Positions 43,331-56,123 of a stretch of 64,000 bases of DNA are shown here, one piece after another. The translations under genes and the position numbers were made by a program. Origin of the DNA: Saccharothrix carnea (GTDB lineage: Bacteria > Actinomycetota > Actinomycetes > Mycobacteriales > Pseudonocardiaceae). Where the stretch lies: contig NZ_PYAX01000005.1 of NCBI RefSeq assembly GCF_003014735.1, forward strand, positions 62,001-126,000, in the 5' to 3' direction. Below the pieces are notes generated by a model, which was not told where the DNA came from, did not search any database, and saw only the letters and a program-made list of their open reading frames with translations. Every line of letters starts with the position of its first letter. The first letter of the stretch is position 1.

Positions 43331-43680
43331 CGGCCACCTCCGAGCGACGGAGCCTCGGCCACGGAGTGGAGCTGGGCGAGCACCCGGTCGAGCACGCTCA
43401 TCACCATCTCCTCGTTCTTCTCGTACATGTCGGCGGCCTTGTTGAGGCTCTCCGCCTCCTTGACCATCATCTGGTTCGCGAAGTCGAGGGTCTCCCCGTA
43501 CAGGGACGCCACGCCGGTGACGATGGGCTGCAACAGCGAGAGCAGGCCGGTGAACCCGGAGGTGTCGCCGCCCTTGGAGATCGCGTGCTCCTTGATCGTC
43601 ATGAAGTGCTGCGCGTTGCGCGCCAGCAACTCGCCGTAGCCGCGGAGCTCAGGCGGCTCCACTGTGAACTGCTCGCCCAT
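43327..43680 (-). CDS. EspC-like / type VII secretion target family small protein
   Basis: A 117-residue helical protein leading the second cluster. The sequence VEPPELRGYGELLARNAQHF and a distal helix (LNKAADMYEKNEEMVMSVLD) match the general layout of EspC/DUF2580 proteins: two helices around a Gly-rich middle. The distal YEKNE fits a YxxxE export signal. The ATG at 43680 follows GGGAGGAA. It overlaps the WXG protein gene (ATGA), so the two are probably coexported. Confidence 0.7.
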   Translation of the reverse strand: MGEQFTVEPPELRGYGELLARNAQHFMTIKEHAISKGGDTSGFTGLLSLLQPIVTGVASLYGETLDFANQMMVKEAESLNKAADMYEKNEEMVMSVLDRVLAQLHSVAEAPSLGGGR

Positions 43681-43758
43681 GGACGGTTCCTCCCTGTTCC
43701 AACTAGTGGAGTGGGACGGACCGGACCGGGTTCAGGTTCCCGACTCTTCCCAGTGCGA

Positions 43759-44538
43759 TCAGGTGCGACCACGTCCGCCCGCCGCGCGGGAGGCTATCCG
43801 CCTGACCAGCGCACGCGGAACCAGGCGCGCGAACAACGTGATGGCTTTGTACTGGGCACCCGGCACGGACAGCACCTTGCCCGAGCGCAGGTCGGCGAGG
43901 CAGTCGTGCACCACCCGGTCGGCGTCGAGGTAGAGCAGGTCGGGCGTCTTCGACATGTCGATCTTCGCCCGTTGGTGGAACTCGGTGCGCACGAAACCGG
44001 GGCACAACGCCATCACGCGCACACCCGTGCCCGCCGTGGCCATCGCCATGCCCTCGGAGAACGACGTCACCCACGCCTTGTCCGCGCTGTAGGTCGTGCC
44101 GCGGCCGGGCAGGAACCCGGCGACGCTGGACACGTTGACCACAGCTCCGCGCCCGCGTGCCACCATCCCGGGCAGCGCCGCGCGGGTCAGCCTCAGCACG
44201 CTGGTCACGTTCACGTCCAGTTGGGACTGCAGTTCGACCGGGTCGGCGGCGAAGAACTCGGCCGAGAGGGCGAAGCCCGCGTTGTTGACCAGCAGGTCGA
44301 CCTCGCGTTCGGCGAGGAAGTCGGCGACCTCGGCGCGGCCGGTGTCGGTGGCCAGGTCGGCGGGCAGCACCTCGGCGGTGATGCCGTGCGCGGCGCGCAG
44401 CTTGGCCGCCGTCTCCTCCAGCCGCTGCTCGTCGCGGGCGACCAGCACCAGGTCGTGGCCCTCGGCGGCGAGCCTGCGGGCGAACGCGGCGCCGATGCCC
44501 GACGACGCGCCCGTCACCAGGGCGGTCGGCGGCGTCAC
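43759..44538 (-). CDS. short-chain dehydrogenase/reductase (DltE-like)
   Basis: A 259-residue SDR of the classical type: [21 protein letters not shown] (cofactor), [20 protein letters not shown] (Ser) and [16 protein letters not shown] (Tyr-Lys). The arginine in LVARDEQRL after strand 2 suggests NADPH. The C-terminal part ([36 protein letters not shown]) resembles the YqjQ/DltE-like group. Its start overlaps the upstream hypothetical gene by 4 bp, forming a two-gene operon. Confidence 0.9.
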   Translation of the reverse strand: MTPPTALVTGASSGIGAAFARRLAAEGHDLVLVARDEQRLEETAAKLRAAHGITAEVLPADLATDTGRAEVADFLAEREVDLLVNNAGFALSAEFFAADPVELQSQLDVNVTSVLRLTRAALPGMVARGRGAVVNVSSVAGFLPGRGTTYSADKAWVTSFSEGMAMATAGTGVRVMALCPGFVRTEFHQRAKIDMSKTPDLLYLDADRVVHDCLADLRSGKVLSVPGAQYKAITLFARLVPRALVRRIASRAAGGRGRT

Positions 44539-45230
44539 GGCTTGCGCCCGAACTGCGGGCGGTGGACCTCGCCACCGGCGTCGGCCTCGGGATCGGCCTC
44601 GAACGGGTCGATCACGTCGGCGAGTTCGCCGAGGTCGCGCAGCAGCCGTTCCAGGCGGGCCGGGGTGGAGTTGGGCGGTGCGGCGGCGAGCACCCAGTCA
44701 TCCTCCAGCCAGACGACCGTGACGTCCCCGCCGATCTCCTCGGCGGCGTCGACCAGGTCGGGGGTGATGAGCTTGCGGGCGGCGGGCAGCTCGCTGACGA
44801 ACGCGTACCGCGAGCCGACCGGTCCGAGCAGGTCGGGCATCTGGTCGCGCTGGAACGGCACGCTCGGCAGCCACAGCTCGATGACCACGGACAGCGCACG
44901 GCGGCAGCGCACGCCCACGAGGACGGAGTTGACCTTGCCGCTGGTCTCGTGGTCGAGCACGTAGACCTGGCGGCGGCCGTCCGCGGTGAAGGTGGAGCCC
45001 GCGACGACGTCCTTGGCCACGCCCGCGCCGTAGTAGGCGATCGCGCCGCTCTCCCAGCGGGTGGGCAGCACGTGGTCGGTCTCCTCGAACTGCCAGCCGC
45101 GCAGCGCCGCCCAGCGGCGGCGTTCGCGGTTACGCGCGGTTCGCTGTGCCCGGTCGGTCGCGAGCAGGGCGAACCCCGCGACGCCCGCTACCGCGGCGAC
45201 GGTGAACCAGACCCACGCCGGTATGCCCAC
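44535..45230 (-). CDS. membrane-anchored hypothetical protein
   Basis: A 231-residue protein with an N-terminal helix ([19 protein letters not shown]), a very basic linker ([14 protein letters not shown]) and a cytoplasmic beta-rich domain ([40 protein letters not shown]). The C-terminus is acidic. GTG at 45230 gives a compact N-terminus; the longer frame to 45260 adds MFTAARYSRT. It overlaps the SDR gene by 4 bp. The architecture resembles the pyrE-linked 39781-40473 protein. No family is recognised. Confidence 0.6.
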   Translation of the reverse strand: MGIPAWVWFTVAAVAGVAGFALLATDRAQRTARNRERRRWAALRGWQFEETDHVLPTRWESGAIAYYGAGVAKDVVAGSTFTADGRRQVYVLDHETSGKVNSVLVGVRCRRALSVVIELWLPSVPFQRDQMPDLLGPVGSRYAFVSELPAARKLITPDLVDAAEEIGGDVTVVWLEDDWVLAAAPPNSTPARLERLLRDLGELADVIDPFEADPEADAGGEVHRPQFGRKP

Positions 45231-45368
45231 GGTGCGAGAGTAGCGGGCTGCGGTGAACAAACGAAGATCACTTGAGGCGTGGGTCGCGCGAACGGATCAA
45301 GCTGTTACCCGGATCGCAGGCCCACCACGACCCCTGCCACGACCCACCGCGCAGGCGCGCGTTCCGAC

Positions 45369-45482
45369 TTATCCACAGGCCACAGCGTTGTCCACAGGCA
45401 GCCGCCCGCCACTCGCCCTCTGTCGGTCCGCGCCGGCAGAGTAAAAAACAGGGGTCCCCCGGTCGGGGACCCCTGCGGAGCC
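45369..45482 (+). repeat. dispersed hairpin element, copy 4
   Basis: Read on the plus strand: TTATCCACAGG (45369-45379), TTGTCCACAGG (45388-45398), 22 bases, then TGTCGGTCCG, GCCGGCAGAGTAAAAAACA, and the perfect 11-bp stem CAGGGGTCCCC/GGGGACCCCTG (45449-45475) plus CGGAGCC. It is the most complete copy, with a doubled upstream box. Confidence 0.75.
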
Positions 45483-45510
45483 AACTCGGAGCGTCGGATG
45501 CCGCGACGCC

Positions 45511-45580
45511 GGGTGCCGGGTGCCGGGTGCCGGGTGCCGGGTGCCGGGTGCCGGGTGCCGGGTGCCGGGTGCCGGGTGCC
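45511..45580 (+). repeat. perfect tandem array, 10 x GGGTGCC
   Basis: Seventy bases consist of exactly ten uninterrupted GGGTGCC units. The 7-bp period is not a multiple of three and the array is outside any credible gene. Such perfect arrays usually vary in copy number between strains. Confidence 0.95.
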
Positions 45581-45875
45581 GGGACAGTGAACCGCCGGAC
45601 CCGGATGTCGGGCACAGCGAGTCGGTCAGCGCCGAGCCACCGATGGCAGGCGACACCTGACGCGGCGACGGCGGGGTAGCGAGAAGCTGGACGCCGCGCA
45701 GGCGTGACCCGCGAAAGCGGGACAGCGAGACATCAGCCGGCACGACGCGCCGCCGACCGAGCACGTGCCCGGTGGCCGGCAGCCGACCGCGTCACCCCGT
45801 CCGCCGCGCCCAGCGGCCACCCGGCGAAGCCGAGAGCAGCGGCTCCCGGCCTCGACCACGGACGAGCCAGCGCGA

Positions 45876-48458
<2,583 letters not shown>

Positions 48459-48535
48459 TCCTCACCTCGGTCGGGTGTTTCCGTGCGCGGGGCCGGTGTC
48501 GCGCACCGGCCGTCATCCAGCTCAACGTCAGAAAA

Positions 48536-48556
48536 GTTGAGCCAGTTCCACTCAAC
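48536..48556. promoter_or_regulatory. HAIR operator upstream of clpB
   Basis: GTTGAGC-N7-ACTCAAC matches the HspR-associated inverted repeat (CTTGAGT-N7-ACTCAAG). It lies about 80 bp before the clpB start. A second, less regular CTCAAC/GTTGAG pairing overlaps at 48520-48541. Confidence 0.8.
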
Positions 48557-48667
48557 CTAGTGGAAGTGGTGTGGTGTGGGCCACGGCACGGCCGCGCCGA
48601 CACGGGGGCGCACGACCGGTCGGAAACTCGGGTGCGCCCGATCAGCCCAGCCCGCGACGATCAGCCC

Positions 48668-49048
48668 ATGACATCACTCGTGCACCACATCACCGTCGAC
48701 TGCGCGGACGCCTACGAGCTGGCCCGGTTCTGGAGCCAGGTGACCGGTCGGCCGATCTCCGACGAGGACACCCCGGGCGACCCCGAAGTGCTGGTCGAGC
48801 TCGCCGAAGGGCCGGGGCTGCTGTTCATCCAGGTGCCGGAGCCCAAGGCGGTGAAGAACCGGGTCCACCTGGACCTGCAGCCCGACACGACCCGTGACGC
48901 CGAGGTGGAGCGGCTGCTCGGGCTCGGTGCGACGCTGGTGTCCGACATGCGCCGGCCGGACGGCAAGGGCTGGGTCGTGCTCGCCGATCCGGAGGGCAAC
49001 GAGTTCTGCGTTGAACGCAGCGCAGCCGAGCGCGCCGACCAGGCCTGA
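48668..49048 (+). CDS. VOC-family (glyoxalase-like) protein
   Basis: A 126-residue metal-binding vicinal-oxygen-chelate fold protein. The features are SLVHHITVDCADAYELARFWSQVTG at the start, VKNRVHLDLQPD and WVVLADPEGNEFCVE at the end, with candidate ligands His, His and Glu. It could be a small lyase, dioxygenase or antibiotic-binding protein; the reaction is not predictable. The ATG at 48668 is used because the upstream extension of the frame crosses the clpB promoter and has no family match. Confidence 0.85.
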   Translation: MTSLVHHITVDCADAYELARFWSQVTGRPISDEDTPGDPEVLVELAEGPGLLFIQVPEPKAVKNRVHLDLQPDTTRDAEVERLLGLGATLVSDMRRPDGKGWVVLADPEGNEFCVERSAAERADQA

Positions 49049-49486
49049 CACCCGTCACCCACATGTCGCAGCCGGTTGTCCACACCGGCTGCCCAGTTGT
49101 CCACAATCCGCAGGTGGGAATCCACAGGCGGCTGCGGCCCACCGCACCGGCGCGGTCTGCCGGCCGCCACCAGGGTGAACGTTCGGCGGGACGCGCCCGG
49201 TGGACGTCCCGGATGACGTCCACCGTGTCGCGTGGCCCACGTGCCGAGAGGGGGCATGCGTCTGGCGGTGGGCCGCAAGCGCCGGATTCGGTATACGTGG
49301 TAGGGAATGTCCACTCGTTTGCGGGAACGGTGAGCGACCGTCCGTGACCGCACTGCACTCGAAGGTGGCATCAAGGAGTCGACCGGCCAGTTGGCGGGTT
49401 AGTGTCCCCTCGTCGGGGATGGAAGCTTGACGAGGACGTAGCGCCCTTGCTGGCGCCGCCAGAAACGTGGAGACTGCGCCCGGACC
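49049..49486. other. 438-bp intergenic region with DnaA-box-like strings
   Basis: Between the VOC gene and the flavohaemoglobin gene. TTGTCCACA occurs at 49076-49084 and 49097-49105, and GAATCCACA at 49118-49126. An inverted GGACGTC/GACGTCC pair lies at about 49202-49220. The hairpin element seen near other TTGTCCACA boxes is absent. A promoter for the globin gene is expected toward the right end; no gene was found. Confidence 0.5.
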
Positions 49487-50662
49487 ATGACTGCGAACGC
49501 CGTGTTGAGCCCCATCCCGAGCCCGCCACACCGAGAACCTCCTCCTGGTGTCACCGCTATGGTGCGGATGATCCGGGAGAGCTTCGCGGTGGTGGAGCCG
49601 CGCGCCGAAGAGGTAGCCAAGTTCTTCTACGGCATGCTCTTCAGCCTCGCGCCGGCGACCCGTGAGATGTTCCCCGCGAACATGGAGGTCCAGCGCAGCC
49701 GCCTGCTGCGCGCCCTGGTCCACGTCGTGCAGATGGTGGACAGACCGGACGACCTGATCCCGTTCCTGCGGCAGCTCGGGCGCGACCACCGCAAGTTCGG
49801 CGTGGTGAACGTGCACTACGAGTCCGTGGGCACGGCGCTGCTGGCGGCGGTGAAGAAGTTCGCCGGGGCCGCGTGGACGCCGAAGGTCGAGATGGCGTGG
49901 GCCGAGGCGTACACGATCATGGCGCGGGCGATGCAGGAGGCGGCGGCGGCCGACGACGGTCCGGCCTACTGGCACGCCACCGTGCTGGAGCACCAGCGGG
50001 TGAGCTGGGACCTGGCGGTCGTGCGGCTGCAGCCGGATCACCCTGTCGGGTATCGCGCCGGGCAGTACGTGAGCGTCGAGACGCCGCAGCGCGCTCGGCT
50101 GTGGCGGTACTACTCGCCCGCGAACGCGCCCCGTGACGACGGCATCATCGAGTTCCACATCCGGTCGGTCGAGGGCGGGTGGGTCAGCCGGTCCGTCGTC
50201 GGGCACACCCAGCCGGGTGACGTGTGGCGCATCGGGCCGCCGATGGGTCGGCTCAGCGTCGACCGCAAGTCCGGGCGGGACGTGCTGATGGTCGCCGGCG
50301 GGACGGGTGTGGCGCCGATGCACGCGATCATCGACGAGATGGCGCAGTGGGGCGAGAACCCGCGGGTGCACCTGTTCATGGGTGGGCGGACCCGTGAGGA
50401 CTTGTACGACTTGGACAACCTGCAGCGGTTCGCCATGACCAACCCGTGGCTGACCGTCGTGCCGGTGCTCGAGTCGGATCCCGGTGCGCGCGGCGTGGAG
50501 CAGGGCACGCTCGCCGACGTGGTCACGCGCTACGGGGCGTGGGAGGACCGGGACGTGCTGGTGTGCGGCTCACCGTCCATGATCCGGGCCACCGTGTCCC
50601 GGATGCTGGTCGCCGGCACCCCGCTCGACCGGATCAAGTACGACCCGTTCACCCTGGACTAA
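49487..50662 (+). CDS. flavohaemoglobin-like protein (type II-like)
   Basis: A 391-residue fusion of a globin domain (about residues 20-155) with an FAD/NAD(P)H ferredoxin-reductase module. The proximal haem histidine is in FGVVNVHYESVG. The FAD motif RLWRYYSPANAP and the NAD(P)-binding GGTGVAPMHAI are present, ending in DPFTLD. Normal type I flavohaemoglobins (NO dioxygenases) have KH..L/HYPIVG and GVGxTPM; the changes here resemble mycobacterial type II proteins, such as the one beside clpB in M. tuberculosis, proposed to handle D-lactate-linked redox rather than NO. ATG at 49487 follows sequence without a strong ribosome site. Confidence 0.88.
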   Translation: MTANAVLSPIPSPPHREPPPGVTAMVRMIRESFAVVEPRAEEVAKFFYGMLFSLAPATREMFPANMEVQRSRLLRALVHVVQMVDRPDDLIPFLRQLGRDHRKFGVVNVHYESVGTALLAAVKKFAGAAWTPKVEMAWAEAYTIMARAMQEAAAADDGPAYWHATVLEHQRVSWDLAVVRLQPDHPVGYRAGQYVSVETPQRARLWRYYSPANAPRDDGIIEFHIRSVEGGWVSRSVVGHTQPGDVWRIGPPMGRLSVDRKSGRDVLMVAGGTGVAPMHAIIDEMAQWGENPRVHLFMGGRTREDLYDLDNLQRFAMTNPWLTVVPVLESDPGARGVEQGTLADVVTRYGAWEDRDVLVCGSPSMIRATVSRMLVAGTPLDRIKYDPFTLD

Positions 50663-50777
50663 CCCACTTCGCGAAACTTCTTCACGTTCGCCGCACGCCC
50701 GTGACCCGCCCCGGCCACCACCTGACCGCACAGCCGCTCACAACGCCGCAGGCGCCGATTCCAGCTGCGGCTGGCTG

Positions 50778-50957
50778 ATTCGCGCCGGGTCACACCTGAT
50801 TCGCGCACCGGGTCACGGCCGGTATACGCGCCGAATCACGGCCGGTTTGCGCGCCGGGTCACGGCCGGTTTGCGCGCCGGGTCACGGCCGGTTTGCGCGC
50901 CGAGTCGCTGCTGGTCACGCGCCGAGTCGCGGTTGGTTGACGCGCCGCGTCACGGCG
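50778..50957 (+). repeat. degenerate 23-bp tandem array, about 8 units
   Basis: About eight units of 21-24 bp, best represented by TTTGCGCGCCGGGTCACGGC plus CGG, run from the end of the intergenic region into the last codon of the hydrolase gene. The central units are identical (two perfect copies around 50845-50890); outer units diverge (ATTCGCGC..., TATACGCGCCGAATC..., TCACGCGCCGAGTCG...). Confidence 0.8.
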
Positions 50958-51627
50958 GCCCGGGCCACGCCGCGCCCAGCACGGCCGCCAGGGTCTCCGG
51001 CCGACTGGTCTGCGGGCAGTGCCCGCCGTCGACCTCGATCGCCTCGACCCCGAGCCGCTCGCGCGCCGCACGCCGCATCCACGACGGCCGCAGCGTGCGG
51101 TCCTCGCGCGGCTGGACGTAGGTCGACGGCAGGTCGGGCACCTCGTGCACCTCGCGGTACGTCGCGGCGGGGTAGAACAGGCGCAGCGTCCGCAGGCCCG
51201 CGCGCACGCCGGCCAGGTCGCAGTCGTGGAACAGGAAGTACGAGGCCACGACGGGGTCCGCGGTGGGCGGGTCGGTGAGGGACCGCCACTCCGGGTTGAA
51301 CATCTCGCCCGTGTCGACGGCCAGCTCGTCGGCCAGGGAGACCGGGCCGGGGATCATCGCGGCGATCCAGGCCAGGTGCGAGGCGCCGACGGCCCGGGCG
51401 ATGGCGGGCATCAGCAGGCCGGCGCCGGAGTGGCCGACGAGGACCGGGGCCAGGGCGTCGCCCGCTTGGGCGCGGGCGATCGCGGCGTAGTCGGCGGCGC
51501 GCAGTTCGGGGCGGTCGGTCGGCAGGTCCACGGCGACGGTGCGGTGGCCGCGTTGGCGGAGCAGGTCCTCGACCGGGCGCCAGGCGGCCGGTGACTGGGT
51601 GGTGCCGTGCACGAAGACGTAGTCCAC
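50950..51627 (-). CDS. alpha/beta hydrolase
   Basis: A 225-residue alpha/beta-hydrolase fold protein. It starts MDYVFVHGTTQSPAAW with the oxyanion HG motif; the nucleophile elbow is VGHSGAG (Ser); a late EVDGGHCPQTSRPETLA supplies the histidine. An acid is likely in the DLPSTYVQPREDRTL region. Function resembles esterases or haloalkane dehalogenase-like proteins, without specificity. Its stop codon is inside the last unit of the degenerate tandem repeat. Confidence 0.88.
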   Translation of the reverse strand: MDYVFVHGTTQSPAAWRPVEDLLRQRGHRTVAVDLPTDRPELRAADYAAIARAQAGDALAPVLVGHSGAGLLMPAIARAVGASHLAWIAAMIPGPVSLADELAVDTGEMFNPEWRSLTDPPTADPVVASYFLFHDCDLAGVRAGLRTLRLFYPAATYREVHEVPDLPSTYVQPREDRTLRPSWMRRAARERLGVEAIEVDGGHCPQTSRPETLAAVLGAAWPGPP

Positions 51628-51769
51628 GTCGTCCAGTCTGGCGCGGGTTCGGCGTCGCGGGGTTCCTCATGGCTAACCGAGGTACGGGAACGGTGTTTCC
51701 GTACATTTTCGGGCGATGATCACCCTATCGAGCGACACCTGGGACACCGGCGGTGCCGCGGGCCCGAGG

Positions 51770-52198
51770 TCAGCGCTTGGAGTTCGGCTTCCAGACGACC
51801 AGGGCCGTCTCGTGGCGCACCGGCACCAGGTCACGTCGGTACGAGGCGTGCACGGACGCGGCGGCGTGCTCGGCGGCGGCCATCGCGGAGGCCACTTGTT
51901 CGGTCAGCTCCTGCACCTTGGCGCGCAGCGCGCCGACCTCGTTCTCCAGCTCGATGATCCGCTTGATGCCGGCGAGGTTCACGCCCTCCTCCTGCGAGAG
52001 GCGTTGCACCTCGCGCAGCAGCACGATGTCGCGCATCGAGTACCGACGCCCGCCTCCGGACGTGCGGCCCGGCGACACCAGGCCGAGCCGGTCGTAGGCG
52101 CGCAGCGTCTGGGCGTGCAGACCGGACAACTGGGCCGCCACGGAGATGACGAAGAACGGAGTGTCCTCGTCAGTGCCGGGCGGGAACGGGAAGCTCAC
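51770..52198 (-). CDS. hspR: HspR heat-shock repressor (MerR family)
   Basis: A 142-residue MerR-type autorepressor of the dnaK operon. The N-terminal helix-turn-helix is FVISVAAQLSGLHAQTLRAYDRLGLVSPGRTSGGGRRYSMRDI, followed by a coiled coil (NLAGIKRIIELENEVGALRAK). It binds HAIR sites, often with DnaK as co-repressor. Its start overlaps the dnaJ stop by 4 bp (ATGA). HAIR operators are found at dnaK (two) and clpB (one) in this window. Confidence 0.95.
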   Translation of the reverse strand: MSFPFPPGTDEDTPFFVISVAAQLSGLHAQTLRAYDRLGLVSPGRTSGGGRRYSMRDIVLLREVQRLSQEEGVNLAGIKRIIELENEVGALRAKVQELTEQVASAMAAAEHAAASVHASYRRDLVPVRHETALVVWKPNSKR

Positions 52199-53364
52199 AC
52201 CGACCTCTTCTCCAACAGGGCGTTGAGCTCTGCGCGCGGGTCGTGCTTCGCCGTCGCCGACGCGTAGTTCTCCAACGCCTCCCGGGCTGCGGCATCCATG
52301 TTGTTCGGCACCGCCACGGTCAACGTGATGAGCAGGTCGCCGACCTGGCCGTCACGCTTGGCGATGCCCTTGCCCTTCGCCCGCAGCACACGACCGCTGG
52401 CCGTGCCCGCGGGCACCTTCAACGTCACCTTGCCCTCCAGCGTGGGCACGGTCAACGTGGTGCCCAGCGCCAGCTCGGGGAAGGTGACCGGCACGGTCAC
52501 GGTCAGGTCGTTGCCCGACCGGCCGAAGATCGGGTGCGGGTTGACGTGCACGCGCACGAACAGGTCGCCCGCGGGACCGTTGTTGCGGCCCGGCTCGCCC
52601 TGCCCGGCCAGCCTGATCCGCTGGCCGTCGTCCACGCCCGCCGGGATGCGGATGGTCAGCGTCCTGGTCTTCGTGCTGACGCCGTCGCCCTCGCACTCCG
52701 GGCACGGGTCGTCGACGATCCGCCCGGTGCCGCGGCAGTCGGCGCACGGCTCGGAGAACGCGAACGCACCCTGGCTGCGGGTCACCAGGCCGGCGCCGGC
52801 GCAGTTCGGGCAGGTCCGCGGTGACGTGCCGGGACGCGCACCGGAGCCGGAGCACGTGCCGCAGGTGGCGGGGCTGGACAGGCGCATGGGCACGGTCGCG
52901 CCCTTCACGGCTTCGGTGAAGTCGATCCGGACGTCGGTCTCCACGTCCTCACCGCGCCGCGGCCTGGTCGCGGACGCGGACCCGCCGGCACGGCGGTTGA
53001 ACAGCCCGCCGAGCAGGTCGCCGAGCCCGCCCATGCCACCGGGCTGGGCGCCCTGGCGGCCGAACAGGTCGCCGACGTCGAACCCGCCGCCGCCCGTGCC
53101 GAACCCGCCGGGGAACCCGCCGCCTCCGGAGAAGAGGCGGCGGGCCTCGTCGTACTGCTTGCGCTTCGCGGTGTCCGACAGCACGCCGTACGCCTCGGAC
53201 ACCGCCTTGAACCGCGCCTCGGCCTTGGCGTCACCGGGGTTGGCGTCGGGGTGCAGTTCCCGCGCCAACTTCCGGTACGCCTTCTTGATCTCATCGGCCG
53301 AGGCGTCGGAGGTGACGCCCAGCTCGCGGTAGAAGTCCTTCTCGATCCAGTCGCGAGCGCTCAA
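52195..53364 (-). CDS. dnaJ: chaperone DnaJ
   Basis: A 389-residue type I Hsp40. The J-domain (DFYRELGVTSDASADEIKKA, with HPD in LARELHPDANPGD) is followed by a Gly/Phe-rich region, four zinc-binding CxxCxGxG repeats (CGTCSGSG, CPNCAGAG, CADCRGTG, CPECEGDG) and C-terminal substrate domains. It feeds clients to DnaK. The start appears to be TTG at 53364, preceded by AGGGGG; this fits the actinobacterial DnaJ start xSARDWIEKDFY, and no ATG or GTG fits better. It is the third gene of the operon dnaK-grpE-dnaJ-hspR. Confidence 0.95.
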   Translation of the reverse strand: MSARDWIEKDFYRELGVTSDASADEIKKAYRKLARELHPDANPGDAKAEARFKAVSEAYGVLSDTAKRKQYDEARRLFSGGGGFPGGFGTGGGGFDVGDLFGRQGAQPGGMGGLGDLLGGLFNRRAGGSASATRPRRGEDVETDVRIDFTEAVKGATVPMRLSSPATCGTCSGSGARPGTSPRTCPNCAGAGLVTRSQGAFAFSEPCADCRGTGRIVDDPCPECEGDGVSTKTRTLTIRIPAGVDDGQRIRLAGQGEPGRNNGPAGDLFVRVHVNPHPIFGRSGNDLTVTVPVTFPELALGTTLTVPTLEGKVTLKVPAGTASGRVLRAKGKGIAKRDGQVGDLLITLTVAVPNNMDAAAREALENYASATAKHDPRAELNALLEKRSV

Positions 53365-53381
53365 CGGACGCCGCCCCCTTT

Positions 53382-54100
53382 TCAGTCTTGCTGCTGTTGC
53401 TCTACGACCGGCTTCTCGACGGCCTCGTCGGCCACGGGCTGCTCGGCGGCGGGCTCGTGGTCGGTCACGGCGACCAGCGCGGGCCGCAGCACGCGCTCGC
53501 CGAACCGGTAGCCGCGGCGGAGCACGGCGGTGACGGTCGGCCCGCTGACGTCCGGCGAGGTGCCGTGCTGCACGGCCTCGTGGACGGACGGGTCGAACTC
53601 CTCGCCCTCGTGCCCGAACGGCTCGAGCCCGGTGCCGTGCAACGCGCTGACCAGCTTGTCGGCCACCGCCTTGAACGCGCCGGTGAGGTCGCCGTGCGCG
53701 CCGGCCCGCTCGATGTCGTCCAGCACGCCCAGCAGCTCGCCCGCCACCTGCGCCTTGGCCGTGGTGATCACCAGTTCCCGGTCGCGCTCGACGCGCTTGC
53801 GGTAGTTGGCGTACTCCGCGGTCAGCCGCTGGAGGTCGGCGGTCCGCTCGTCCAGCTGAGCCTTCAGCTCGACGGTCGGGTCGACGGCCACGGCCTGCGC
53901 CTCGTCCGGCGCCTCGGGGGCGGCGTGCTTGCCGCCGCTCTCCGAGGAGTCGGGTTCGGCGCCCGGCGGCAGGTCGGTCTGGGACGCGCCGGCCTCCGGC
54001 TGCGGGTTCTCGTCGTGCTCGGGCTCCCGCACCTGACCCGTCTCCGGGTCGATGCGCCTGCGGTCGCGCACCACCACGTGGGGCTGTTCCTCGGGCTGGG

Positions 54101-54104
<4 letters not shown>
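53382..54104 (-). CDS. grpE: GrpE nucleotide exchange factor
   Basis: A 240-residue GrpE. A long low-complexity N-terminal tail (about 80 residues) precedes the coiled coil ([33 protein letters not shown]) and the beta-rich wing ending in [16 protein letters not shown]. It releases ADP from DnaK. Its ATG overlaps the dnaK stop by 4 bp (54101-54104). The C-terminal tail ([12 protein letters not shown]) is poorly conserved. Confidence 0.95.
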
Positions 54105-55954
<1,850 letters not shown>

Positions 55955-55991
55955 TGGATTCCTCCTGGTAGTGCGTCTGTGAGAGCCCCGC

Positions 55992-56012
55992 GTTGAGCGG
56001 TACCGGCTCAAG
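55992..56012. promoter_or_regulatory. HAIR operator 1 upstream of dnaK
   Basis: GTTGAGC-N7-GCTCAAG fits the HspR-associated inverted repeat, about 38 bp before the dnaK start. Confidence 0.82.
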
Positions 56013-56031
56013 TTTAGCCGGCGCTGGCGGA

Positions 56032-56052
56032 CTTGAGTCCACCCGGCTCAAT
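56032..56052. promoter_or_regulatory. HAIR operator 2 upstream of dnaK
   Basis: CTTGAGT-N7-GCTCAAT matches the consensus left arm exactly. The two dnaK HAIR sites are 40 bp apart centre to centre (about four helical turns), which suits cooperative HspR binding on one DNA face. Confidence 0.85.
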
Positions 56053-56123
56053 CTTTCTGCCTGTCCAACGGACGGGGTGGTCGCGGTGTTCCCGGATCGA
56101 GGTGATCCGGGACACTCGACGAC

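Larger units (their letters stand above)
45231..45875. other. 645-bp intergenic region rich in repeats
   Basis: Lies between the 44535-45230 gene start and the end of clpB. It contains two DnaA-box-like strings, hairpin element copy 4 and a perfect 7-bp tandem array. Open frames crossing it in both directions are caused by the array and have no family-like sequence. Nothing else is recognised at 45581-45875. Confidence 0.6.

Noticed and set aside
45268..45615. Open frame giving a protein with RHPAPGT repeats
   Set aside because: It is created by the GGGTGCC tandem array, has no ribosome site or family sequence, and similar frames exist on both strands.
49076..49126. Possible replication origin from DnaA-box strings
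   Set aside because: Only two or three boxes, no dnaA/dnaN/recF genes and no AT-rich unwinding region.
50778..50957. Possible CRISPR array
   Set aside because: The repeats follow one another without unique spacers and vary between units; there are no cas genes.
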